Shown piece after piece: positions 41,851-48,821 of a stretch of DNA of 64,000 nucleotides. Below the pieces are notes generated by a model, which was given only the letters and a program-made list of their open reading frames with translations, made no database searches and was not told the DNA's origin. The stretch is from Dyadobacter fermentans DSM 18053 (GTDB taxonomy: Bacteria > Bacteroidota > Bacteroidia > Cytophagales > Spirosomataceae): assembly GCF_000023125.1 (NCBI RefSeq), contig NC_013037.1, positions 1,550,001-1,614,000 of the forward strand, written 5' to 3'. The translations under genes and the position numbers were made by a program. Position 1 is the stretch's first letter; each line of letters opens with the position of its first letter.

Positions 41851-41879
41851 CAAATTTAGAGCACCAACTGCATTTCAAA
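41851..41879 (-). promoter_or_regulatory. Bacteroidota-type promoter of the RibD-C gene
   Basis: On the minus strand TTTG (41879-41876), 17 bases, TAAATTTG (41858-41851), matching the -33 TTG / -7 TAnnTTTG consensus. The ATG is 44 bp downstream. Confidence 0.6.
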
Positions 41880-41942
41880 CGAGTGTCAAAGCGCCTTTTG
41901 AAAGGGTCATTTGCGACAAGATTCGGCTTTGAAAGGTCGATC

Positions 41943-41970
41943 AAAAAAAATGCCGGCCTCACGACCGGCA
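41943..41970 (-). terminator. Rho-independent terminator of the Gly-zipper gene
   Basis: On the minus strand TGCCGG (41970-41965), loop, CCGGCA (41956-41951), then eight T (41950-41943). It is 27 bp beyond the stop of the minus-strand gene at 41997. Confidence 0.9.
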
Positions 41971-41996
41971 ATTTGCCTTTCTTATAGCGTATGTGA

Positions 41997-42452
41997 TTAT
42001 TGTTGTTTGCGTTTTTTGACACTCTGGTCGACGATCGCGCCGGTACCTGCACCTACGCCGGCACCGATTAGGCTGCCGATCAATGCACCTTCACCCCGCT
42101 TCTTGTTGACGATCGCGCCGGTGATCGCGCCGGTCCCCGCGCCCACGACTGCCCCTTTGGCGGTATGGCTCCATTTCTTTTTAGCCGGAGCTGATTGTGC
42201 GGCAGGTGCGCTTGCAACGGCCTGATTGTGGTTTGTTGCCTCATTTTTCTCAACATCTTCCCACTTTTCCGCTTCCGCGCGTTGCGTGTGCAGCGTGTTC
42301 ATTGAATCTATGATGGCCTGCTTTTCCATGGCTACACGCATGGAATCAATGGTTTTCTGTTGTGATTTCAAGAGTGCTTCCTGCTTATCTGACTGCGTAT
42401 TACAAGCCACCATAACGGAGGCGGCACATAACACCGAAATAACAGCTTTCAT
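41997..42452 (-). CDS. Glycine-zipper lipoprotein (YMGG-like)
   Basis: 151 residues from the ATG at 42452, which gives a lipoprotein signal (S-V-M-V-A-C-N, Cys near 17); the frame continues far upstream against another gene and was trimmed. A helical coiled segment (~25-70) is followed by an Ala/Pro linker and a glycine zipper with two hydrophobic helices: K-G-A-V-V-G-A-G-T-G-A-I-T-G-A-I-V and A-L-I-G-S-L-I-G-A-G-V-G-A-G-T-G. Such proteins are envelope lipoproteins of structural or stress-related role. Its own terminator follows. Confidence 0.85.
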   Translation of the reverse strand: MKAVISVLCAASVMVACNTQSDKQEALLKSQQKTIDSMRVAMEKQAIIDSMNTLHTQRAEAEKWEDVEKNEATNHNQAVASAPAAQSAPAKKKWSHTAKGAVVGAGTGAITGAIVNKKRGEGALIGSLIGAGVGAGTGAIVDQSVKKRKQQ

Positions 42453-42626
42453 CTTTGGTGTTTGGATGGTTATGCCAATGAAATGACCAAAATTGTGCCA
42501 GCCAACCATTTCTGCTCCCGCCGCATGCACATTCAAGTCCTCCTGCCGGTAAATAACAAACGATTGAGTAAAATCACGATCCTCGCTAACTTGTAGAAGT
42601 ACCTTGATTTTTAAATAACCATCTCC

Positions 42627-43994
42627 ATGGAAGGAATTATCAACGACGACCTCGACCAGCGATCGCAGCGCCCCGGTCCGAATGGTGCGCGACCGTTTTT
42701 TACCAGAGGCAATCCGGTCACCGTCACCCGCGCCGAGCGCGACGGCCGTGCATTGTGGTACATCACGAGCGACGGCACGAAGGTCATCGCCAATAAGGTG
42801 GAACTGAATGCCTACTCTGGCCTTTCGTCTGCCGATCAGTCGCATTTCTTCGTTTGCTACCGCGCGCAAACTGCCGGCGTGCCGGTGATCGAAATGGCGG
42901 ATGCGCCCGACAGGCTATTTTTTGCCAACCTTCCACCCTCGCCGAACCGCGAATTCAAGGTGATGGAGCTGTTTCCAGAGGTTTGGGCCACAGCCGTGAC
43001 GCAAGCCGCGAGCCGCCTGCCCGAATCCCGCAAGCATGTTTTCGTTTACATTCACGGTTTCGACTGGGAGCCTGGCCTTAAACTGGATCTCGTGCCGCAG
43101 TTTGTACAAAGCTACCTGGCCCACCCGCAAAACAGTGTGGCCAATGTGCTTTACTTCGGGTGGCCGTCGTACGGATGGCGCAAAAAGGCCGACGACCGTT
43201 CGATCGGCTACGGCGAGCAATTTACGCGGAATGGTTTGTTCAAATACTTCGAAGTGCTCTCCAGTAAACTGAAAGAAGCCGGAAAAACGCTTAACCTCGT
43301 CGTTCATTCATTCGGCCACCAGCTATTGAACGGCATGGTCAACCCCGGCGGCGGCCACAGCATTCCTACCGGCATTTTTGAAAACATATTCCTCATGGCG
43401 CCGGATATAACTCACCTGGCGGTACAAAAAGGCGGCGTGCAGCTCAGAAATATGCGCAGAAAGTTCAAAGGGCCGCATTTCCATTACAATTACACCCCCT
43501 TGAAGCAACTCGCCAAAAACGTCCACATTTACTACGACCCGAGCGATTACTTGCTGTACGTGAGCTCCAAGCAGTTCAACCTCAATGCAAATTCAGCCGC
43601 ATTCGATCCCCGCCCCGACGCCGAAGGCCTCACGACCGACTTCCGCAACCTGGGCAGCTACGGCGACGAAATCTTTAAAAACGATCCCAATCTCCAACTC
43701 GAAGACGGCTTCAACTTCTACAACGTATTGGATATTATCAAAAATAGCACCGATCCCGAGCCCGACCCGCTCTACTACGGCTTCCTGGACAACACCGACG
43801 AAGCCATGACCCAAGCCCGCGAAGGCGATTACAGCGGCATTAAACTGCTTAGCACCTTCTGGGACCGGCATTTCCTCATGAACCATCATGCCTACCTATT
43901 CAGTTGCAGGCCAGTTGTCGCGCATGTGCTGGAAAGGCTGGCGGCGACAGCTCCTCAACCGGATATCCGTGAGGAAGAGGCACCCATTGTATAG
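42627..43994 (+). CDS. Alpha/beta hydrolase (DUF900-like esterase)
   Basis: 455 residues without a signal peptide. The oxyanion-hole strand V-F-V-Y-I-H-G-F-D-W lies near residue 135 and the nucleophile elbow L-V-V-H-S-F-G-H-Q near 228, with H-S-F-G replacing the classic GxSxG as in DUF900 esterases. I-F-L-M-A-P-D-I follows, and a candidate acid lies in Y-Y-D-P-S-D. Residues 1-100 are an unidentified N-terminal domain. Divergent from the glycine-zipper gene. Substrate unknown. Confidence 0.78.
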   Translation: MEGIINDDLDQRSQRPGPNGARPFFTRGNPVTVTRAERDGRALWYITSDGTKVIANKVELNAYSGLSSADQSHFFVCYRAQTAGVPVIEMADAPDRLFFANLPPSPNREFKVMELFPEVWATAVTQAASRLPESRKHVFVYIHGFDWEPGLKLDLVPQFVQSYLAHPQNSVANVLYFGWPSYGWRKKADDRSIGYGEQFTRNGLFKYFEVLSSKLKEAGKTLNLVVHSFGHQLLNGMVNPGGGHSIPTGIFENIFLMAPDITHLAVQKGGVQLRNMRRKFKGPHFHYNYTPLKQLAKNVHIYYDPSDYLLYVSSKQFNLNANSAAFDPRPDAEGLTTDFRNLGSYGDEIFKNDPNLQLEDGFNFYNVLDIIKNSTDPEPDPLYYGFLDNTDEAMTQAREGDYSGIKLLSTFWDRHFLMNHHAYLFSCRPVVAHVLERLAATAPQPDIREEEAPIV

Positions 43995-44112
43995 ACCTGC
44001 GCATTCAAAACACAGGCTAATCGTAAGATTGTTATATCCAAAGACATTAGTTTACAACCAAATACAGCACATTTTGGTCTTCAAACCCACTCACATTCCC
44101 TAATTCAAGACG

Positions 44113-44526
44113 ATGAAGACCTTTATACCAATTCTCGCTCTTTTGCTGGCTATGGCTTGTAAAAAAGACCAGCCGACCCCGATCCTGTTCGAAGACTTTT
44201 CATTTGTAGCACCATCCGACTGGAAAAAATTCGAGGCACAGGGCTACGATTCCAAAGTGGGCGGCATTACCAATGGAAAAGACACGCTGCGGTACGATAT
44301 GGGCATGTATTCCTACCGCTTTACCAAAGAAACGGATGCCACGCATTACCGAACGGAATCTATGCGAAACGGATACAAAACACTCACCGTCAGGCCAAAA
44401 AAACGTGGAAAGGGATTGATCGGTCTTTACATTGAAGTCGACGCTTTCAGGAAACTGAGCATTTACGGGCAGAGCAAGGATGAGGATGAAATTTTGGAAA
44501 TACTGGCGTCGGTGACAATACTTTGA
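44113..44526 (+). CDS. Small lipoprotein, unknown family
   Basis: 137 residues with the lipobox L-L-A-M-A-C (Cys 16) and K-K-D following. The rest is a compact alpha/beta domain with a W-K-K-F-E-A-Q-G-Y-D-S-K-V-G-G-I block and a C-terminal helix E-D-E-I-L-E-I-L-A-S. No family recognised. It stands alone, converging on the gene at 44544. Confidence 0.7.
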   Translation: MKTFIPILALLLAMACKKDQPTPILFEDFSFVAPSDWKKFEAQGYDSKVGGITNGKDTLRYDMGMYSYRFTKETDATHYRTESMRNGYKTLTVRPKKRGKGLIGLYIEVDAFRKLSIYGQSKDEDEILEILASVTIL

Positions 44527-44543
44527 GCGATTGCTTCTCCTAC

Positions 44544-45344
44544 TTATTCCAAATGCTTCAACACTTTACCATCCCAAACACCCTTATAATTCTCGCTCAA
44601 ACCCTGGATCGCAATGTGAAAGGTGCGATCCTTGTCGTTGTATCGGGATTTAATAGCGTTATCGCTCTGATCCAGAAACTCATAGCCGTAGCGGAACGGC
44701 AATTCCTCGCTGATAAAGCGCGTTTTAAGGCCCCCGTTTTGCCGATCGAAAACCGCGATGTGGAAGTGCTCGGGATAGCCTTTGTCGGCATACACTTCGT
44801 AGCCGGTGTCCTGCGATGCCAAGAGCAAAAGCTGTTTATGATGCGGTAATTCTTGCCTGAAAGCAGCCAAATCGTGCGGCCGGAAGTCGGTATAGTAGCG
44901 CTTACCATCGATGCGCAGGGAATAGCACATATCAAACGAATACTTCCCGCCGTCAGCATCCTTTTGCAAATAGACCTGATTGTAAAAAATCGTATCCACG
45001 ATCGCCATCGACGGGCTCATTAATTTCCCGGCCACGTTCGTCAGTTCCTTCAATTCTTTCGTCCTAAAAAGCAGAATGCCTTGCTGCGGAGGGTAAACAA
45101 GCCACATCCCAGCCTCCGGATCCGGCATGAACGTCTGCGCCGGGACTTCCGCTTTCACCTTCGCGAGCGCCTTCGCGTCCGTACTTGCGGGTGTATAGAA
45201 GCCGTTTTTGACATTGAAATTAAATGGCGCTACGACGAATTTTTGGGCTGATGCCTGAAAACAGCTGCTGACGCCGACCAAAGCGCAGAACAGAAAGAAT
45301 GTGAACCGGGCCATGCGGTCGGCCATTTTGTGATGAAGAGTCAT
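44544..45344 (-). CDS. Secreted hypothetical protein
   Basis: 266 residues with a signal peptide after an N-terminal extension (F-T-F-F-L-F-C-A-L-V-G-V-S-S-C). A later in-frame Met (M-A-R-F) may be the true start; the Cys could be a lipidation site, but A-S-A-Q further on suggests ordinary cleavage. The mature part is beta-rich with many Tyr residues (R-I-D-G-K-R-Y-Y-T-D-F-R, Y-E-V-Y-A-D-K-G-Y-P). No family recognised. Confidence 0.65.
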   Translation of the reverse strand: MTLHHKMADRMARFTFFLFCALVGVSSCFQASAQKFVVAPFNFNVKNGFYTPASTDAKALAKVKAEVPAQTFMPDPEAGMWLVYPPQQGILLFRTKELKELTNVAGKLMSPSMAIVDTIFYNQVYLQKDADGGKYSFDMCYSLRIDGKRYYTDFRPHDLAAFRQELPHHKQLLLLASQDTGYEVYADKGYPEHFHIAVFDRQNGGLKTRFISEELPFRYGYEFLDQSDNAIKSRYNDKDRTFHIAIQGLSENYKGVWDGKVLKHLE

Positions 45345-45429
45345 TCAAATGCGCGTTAAACAATGCGGCTGCAAGCTAAACAAGTCCGGCACTTCGCTAT
45401 TAAAAAGCAATGAAAAAATCTGCAAAAGC

Positions 45430-45459
45430 TTGATCGTGGGCCTGTAAACCCTAAATTTG
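45430..45459 (+). promoter_or_regulatory. Bacteroidota-type promoter of the MBL-fold gene
   Basis: TTG at 45430-45432, 19 bases, TAAATTTG at 45452-45459, a full match to the -33/-7 pattern; the ATG is 22 bp downstream. Confidence 0.7.
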
Positions 45460-45481
45460 GTTAATCTAACCTATACAGATC

Positions 45482-46237
45482 ATGAAAACTACGTTCACCT
45501 TTTTAGTATTGTTCGCAGCGTCGCTCTGCTTCGCCCAACTTCCCAAACCCGATGAAATCCCGACCTCCAAAGGTCCGCTCAAAATCCAGCCGCTCAACCA
45601 CGCCACGCTCGCGCTCACGTGGAACGGCAAAACCATCTACGCCGACCCCTACCAAGCCCCCAAAACCTTCGTAGGCATCGCCAAACCCGACCTGATCGTG
45701 ATCACCGACATCCACGGCGACCATTTCGACCCGGCCTCCCTCAACGCCCTCGACCTGACGAACACCGTGATCGTCGCCCCGCAAGCCGTCGCCGATAAAA
45801 TGTCCGACGCATTGAAAGCCAAAACGACCGTCCTCGCCAACGGCGCCACCACCGAAAAACTCGGCATCAGCATCACCGCCATCCCGATGTACAACCTCCC
45901 CGAAACAGCAGACTCCCGCCACCCCAAAGGCCGCGGCAACGGCTACATCCTCAAAATGGGCGGCAAATCCGTCTTCCTCAGCGGCGATACCTCCGGCATT
46001 CCGGAGATCAAGGCATTGAAGAATATCGATGTGGCATTTGTCTGCATGAATTTGCCTTATACGATGGATATTAATGAGGCTGCGGCTACTGTGGCGGCGT
46101 TTAAGCCGAAGGTGGTTTATCCTTATCATTATCGTGGGCAGGGTGGGTTCAGCGATACGGAGGCGTTTAAGAAGCTGGTTGTTGAGAAGGATGGGAAGAT
46201 TGATGTGCGGGTTAGGGATTGGTACACGGTGAAGTGA
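45482..46237 (+). CDS. MBL-fold metal-dependent hydrolase (UlaG-like), exported
   Basis: 251 residues with a signal peptide (L-C-F-A-Q near 19). The metallo-hydrolase core reads L-T-W-N-G-K-T-I-Y-A-D-P-Y, then V-I-T-D-I-H-G-D-H-F-D (metal-binding H-G-D-H near 76-79), G-N-G-Y-I-L-K-M-G-G-K-S-V-F-L-S-G-D-T near 158-172 and Y-P-Y-H-Y-R-G-Q near 215. This is the UlaG/YycJ-like branch, acting on phosphoesters or lactones. A terminator follows at 46388. Confidence 0.88.
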   Translation: MKTTFTFLVLFAASLCFAQLPKPDEIPTSKGPLKIQPLNHATLALTWNGKTIYADPYQAPKTFVGIAKPDLIVITDIHGDHFDPASLNALDLTNTVIVAPQAVADKMSDALKAKTTVLANGATTEKLGISITAIPMYNLPETADSRHPKGRGNGYILKMGGKSVFLSGDTSGIPEIKALKNIDVAFVCMNLPYTMDINEAAATVAAFKPKVVYPYHYRGQGGFSDTEAFKKLVVEKDGKIDVRVRDWYTVK

Positions 46238-46300
46238 CGCCTATGCCGTACCGCCCGCCTTCGAGCGGAGCAGTGCATATCGCAGACATCACGCGTAGTG

Positions 46301-46370
46301 CTTCGACTTCGCTCAGCATGACAATTGAAAGATGTCAGTCTGAGCGGACCGGGCCGCCGGGCGGTCGAAG
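46301..46370. repeat. Dispersed-type imperfect palindrome
   Basis: CTTCGAC-TTCGCTCAGCATGACA (46301-46323) faces TGTCAGTCTGAGCGGA... GTCGAAG (46333-46370). The second arm carries a 15-base GC-rich insertion (itself palindromic) not matched in the first. This is the GTCAGTCTGAGCG/CGCTCAGCATGAC repeat that is scattered in many Bacteroidota genomes (recalled, not searched). Confidence 0.75.
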
Positions 46371-46387
46371 ACAGTCGATACAGTACA

Positions 46388-46416
46388 AAATCCCTTCGAT
46401 TAGTGGAGGGATTTTT
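46388..46416 (+). terminator. Rho-independent terminator
   Basis: AAATCCCT (46388-46395) pairs with AGGGATTT (46407-46414) over an 11-base loop and continues in T. It can end transcripts from the MBL-fold gene before the toxin-antitoxin remnant. Confidence 0.85.
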
Positions 46417-46429
46417 TGCTGCTATATAT

Positions 46430-46462
46430 TACCAATTTTTGGTACTTTTATTTCGCTACCAA
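46430..46462. promoter_or_regulatory. ParD operator candidate
   Basis: TACCAA (46430-46435), TTT, TTGGTA (46439-46444) is a perfect 6-bp inverted repeat 35 bp before the parD start. A further TACCAA lies at 46457-46462. ParD antitoxins repress their own promoter through such repeats, so this is the likely autoregulatory site. Confidence 0.6.
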
Positions 46463-46479
46463 CTCGACAGAAATCGGTC

Positions 46480-46725
46480 ATGACAAAAAATACATCAATT
46501 TCCCTCGGCCCTCATTTTGACACATTTATTCAGAATCAAATAGAAACCGGCCGTTATGCTTCCACCAGCGAGGTCGCAAGAGCTGGCTTGCGCTTGCTGG
46601 AAAAAGAAGAAGAGAAATTGAAGCTATTGAGACAAGCATTGGTAGACGGCGAGCAAAGCGGATGGGCGGATGACTTCGACCCGGAGGAATTTAGAGCCAG
46701 AATGAGAGGTAAAAGAAAATCGTAA
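46480..46725 (+). CDS. parD: ParD-like ribbon-helix-helix antitoxin
   Basis: 81 residues from the ATG at 46480. The N-terminal RHH segment is M-T-K-N-T-S-I-S-L-G-P-H-F, then Q-I-E-T-G-R-Y-A-S-T-S-E-V-A-R-A-G-L-R-L-L, the CC2985/ParD signature. The C-terminal tail E-E-F-R-A-R-M-R-G-K-R normally wraps the toxin. It would bind the palindrome at 46430 and neutralise ParE, but the downstream toxin gene is collapsed, so this antitoxin is orphaned. The stop TAA is followed immediately by the toxin remnant's ATG. Confidence 0.92.
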   Translation: MTKNTSISLGPHFDTFIQNQIETGRYASTSEVARAGLRLLEKEEEKLKLLRQALVDGEQSGWADDFDPEEFRARMRGKRKS

Positions 46726-46893
46726 ATGCGATCATACCGCCTGGCCCGTCGGGACGAGTCCGACTTGGAGGATATCGGGGTTACACCGAAAGCACTTGGT
46801 CGGCAGAGCAGGCGGAAAAGAAAGTCCTCCGGCCACGTCATCGAAATTATCCGCATTCTTCATGTAAGCATGGATGTAGAGCTGCATCTTTGA
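46726..46893 (+). pseudogene. Collapsed ParE toxin remnant
   Basis: A 55-codon frame. It begins like ParE (M-R-S-Y-R-L-A-R-R-D-E-S-D-L-E-D-I) and ends like ParE (V-I-E-I-I-R-I-L-H-V-S-M-D-V-E-L-H-L). Between these the +1 frame reads G-Y-T-E-S-T-W-S-A-E-Q-A-E-K, the normal ParE middle, so there is a frameshift after D-L-E-D-I. Further on about 40 codons are missing (normal ParE is near 95-100 residues). The active toxin fold cannot form. Confidence 0.85.
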
Positions 46894-47314
46894 GCTTGAA
46901 GGATTAGCCCAGCCAATTGCCGTCGCCCGCAGGCAAAGCCGATATTCCGTACGAAGCGGTACAAATTCTCCTATACTTAGCGCCATGCACGCTGCGCATC
47001 CAACAAGCAAAAAGGTGCAGAGCGCCGTAATATTGCAGCAATGCCGTCAGGCATGGAATATAGGTAGCAGATCACTGGAATAGCGGTAATCCAATGCCCC
47101 TTGGGCATGAAACAACCACGCAAGTGACAAGCACTGCAGGTTTCTGTTGTTGCATCCCTGCCGGGATTATCGATTGCCTGTTCCCTCGATCTTTCTACCA
47201 ATGTTACATCGCTACGCGACTTGAAGTAGTTGCCCCGCAATAGCGATACCAGCTGAGGCTGGAATTCCGATGGCAGAGTAGTCGAACACATAGGGGCTCG
47301 GACGCGAAGATATT
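46894..47314. repeat. Array of short hairpins, non-coding
   Basis: 421 bp without a supported gene. Short stems with 3-4-base loops recur: ATGCC-gtca-GGCAT (47041-47054), ATGCCC-ctt-GGGCAT (47094-47108), ATCCC-tgcc-GGGAT (47154-47167), CCAGC-tgag-GCTGG (47249-47262), with weaker ones at about 46949 and 46985. Two spacings are 50-60 bp. This matches a hairpin-array type of dispersed repeat in Bacteroidota (recalled). Confidence 0.7.
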
Positions 47315-47524
47315 CTACTCTTCCGGGTTCAACGTAATCTCCAATTTATTCCCCAAACACCGCACCGTCACTTCGTCGCCGCATTCGAAACCGGCTTCTT
47401 GCAGCCACTTGCCGCAGAGGCGGATTTCGGGCATGACGGCGTATTGGTAAACACGCGGGAGGAATTTTCGGTAGACGGTTAGACGGCGTTCGGTGGGGAT
47501 GGAAGATTTTTTTTCGCGTGTCAT
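47315..47524 (-). CDS. SymE family toxin
   Basis: 69 residues. R-R-L-T-V-Y near 14, then P-E-I-R-L-C-G-K-W-L-Q-E-A-G-F near 32-46 and G-D-E-V-T-V-R-C-L-G-N-K-L-E-I-T form the SymE domain, a swapped-hairpin AbrB-like fold. In Escherichia coli SymE is an SOS-induced, RNA-nuclease-like or nucleoid-binding toxin controlled by an antisense RNA. No protein antitoxin is visible here; an antisense RNA would have to arise from the plus strand in or near this gene. Divergent from the XRE gene, with a palindrome in its promoter region. Confidence 0.82.
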   Translation of the reverse strand: MTREKKSSIPTERRLTVYRKFLPRVYQYAVMPEIRLCGKWLQEAGFECGDEVTVRCLGNKLEITLNPEE

Positions 47525-47548
47525 AACTCAAAATTCGCCATACAGTAG

Positions 47549-47562
47549 TACTATAAATAGTA
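47549..47562. promoter_or_regulatory. Palindrome in the symE-XRE intergenic region
   Basis: TACTAT-AA-ATAGTA, a perfect 6-bp inverted repeat with 2-base centre, 25 bp upstream of the SymE start, and a further half-site ATACTAT near 47588. A dimeric HTH protein such as the neighbouring XRE gene product could bind here. Confidence 0.5.
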
Positions 47563-47675
47563 ATATTTACAAACTAAATATACATAAAAATACTATTTCA
47601 ATACAAATTTAGTGCTTTTAAAGTTGTGCAATTTTTATATTTTATTTACACGAAACAGCTATAAATGAGCATCTC

Positions 47676-47885
47676 GTGGCAAAATTGCGCCTTAATAGGA
47701 TAAAAATTGTTCTTATAGAAAAAGAGAAATCTGGGAAAGACTTAGCCAAACATTTGGGCAAGACTGAAACCACCGTCTCGCGCTGGGCTCGGAATGAGGT
47801 ACAGCCAACATTGGAGACGCTTTACGAGATTGCGATGTATCTTAAAATTGATATTCGGGAGTTATTGGTGAGTACAAAAGAATAG
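47676..47885 (+). CDS. XRE/Cro-CI-type helix-turn-helix protein
   Basis: 69 residues starting at GTG 47676 (the nearby ATG at 47665 is out of frame). One HTH domain: L-A-K-H-L-G-K-T-E-T-T-V-S-R-W-A-R-N, then P-T-L-E-T-L-Y-E-I-A-M-Y-L-K-I-D-I-R-E-L-L. It is a DNA-binding regulator without other domains. The HipA-like kinase gene starts 114 bp downstream, so it may act as the regulator of that module, in the way HipB does for HipA (inference). Confidence 0.88.
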   Translation: MAKLRLNRIKIVLIEKEKSGKDLAKHLGKTETTVSRWARNEVQPTLETLYEIAMYLKIDIRELLVSTKE

Positions 47886-47999
47886 CTTTCGATACCATTT
47901 CTCAGCCCGATCTTACCGTTCGTTCATCGAAAACAAACAATCCAGTAAGTCCTTCAAGATCTTAACTTTCAATAGCAAACCCCTTCGACAAGCTATTGA

Positions 48000-48821
48000 A
48001 TGCCCAAAATCACAGACGAAAACTATTTAGTCAAGACAGTTCATGCTACTGAGTGGCAAGATGTGCTTTCGACAGGGACGACTGAACCGATGCTGATTTT
48101 GGCATTGGATGCCGAAAGTGGGGAACGCGACAGCTATGTGGTAAAACCATTCGGTCATCCGCGGATATACAGGCAAGCTGTGATGAAAGAATGTTTAGGT
48201 GCTTGGATTGCCATGGAACTGGGATTGAATGCATTTGAACCGGTTTACATTGAAGTAAGTACCGATTTCGCCGATACGCTTCGCGGAAACCCACATTATC
48301 AGCGATTTACTGAAAGTATAGGATTGAACTTTGGAACAAAATACGTTCCGGGGACTATTCCGATTGTTGGCCCGAAGTGCTTTTCCAAGATTCAGGCTTC
48401 GCAGGCCGAACAAATCACGGCGTTTGACCTGTTCATTTCAAATGCCGACCGTCGCGAAGGAAAGCCGAATCTGCTGATGGTACAGTCGGACCTGTTCGTT
48501 TTTGATCATGAACTGGCATTTGATTTTATGCTCATGCTGTCCTTCAACCGTAACCTGAAACCCTGGGAGCTTGGGGAGATGGAGCTGACAATGCTCCGAA
48601 AGCACTTCCTTTATCCAAAACTGAGGGGGACACAGGTTGATATTCACGACTTCATAGAACGGTTCACCGGCATTGACGACCATTTTTGGGCAAAAGCTTC
48701 AAATCTGCTTCCACCCGACTGGGTTTCAGACGATTTGGCAACAATCCAAAACCACCTTGCGTTGATCGTTGAGAATAGAACTATCTTTGCACAACAACTG
48801 GCACAGGCAATTTTGATATGA
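48000..48821 (+). CDS. HipA-like kinase domain protein
   Basis: 273 residues. The kinase-like fold shows the ATP Lys in S-Y-V-V-K-P-F (K49), an E64-C-L-G-A-W-I-A helix, the catalytic loop I-S-N-A-D-R-R-E-G-K-P-N (D150, N157) and the metal-binding D169 in V-F-D-H-E. This matches the HipA_2-type family, shorter than canonical HipA (~440), and lacks the N-terminal subdomain. HipA-type kinases phosphorylate cellular proteins to stop growth; the target here is unknown. It overlaps the DUF3037 gene by four bases (ATGA), so the pair is translationally coupled. Confidence 0.85.
   Translation: MPKITDENYLVKTVHATEWQDVLSTGTTEPMLILALDAESGERDSYVVKPFGHPRIYRQAVMKECLGAWIAMELGLNAFEPVYIEVSTDFADTLRGNPHYQRFTESIGLNFGTKYVPGTIPIVGPKCFSKIQASQAEQITAFDLFISNADRREGKPNLLMVQSDLFVFDHELAFDFMLMLSFNRNLKPWELGEMELTMLRKHFLYPKLRGTQVDIHDFIERFTGIDDHFWAKASNLLPPDWVSDDLATIQNHLALIVENRTIFAQQLAQAILI

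Noticed and set aside
42453..42869. Upstream extension of the glycine-zipper frame
   Set aside because: It runs antisense into the hydrolase gene. The ATG at 42452 gives a clean lipoprotein signal.
46977..47291. Minus-strand open frame over the hairpin array
   Set aside because: Its composition follows the hairpin repeats and the protein is Cys/Arg-rich without any family pattern.
47315..47524. SymE-like gene as a MazE/AbrB-type antitoxin
   Set aside because: The P-E-I-R-L-x-G-K-W-L-x-E-A-G-F block is the SymE signature, and no MazF-like toxin gene is adjacent.
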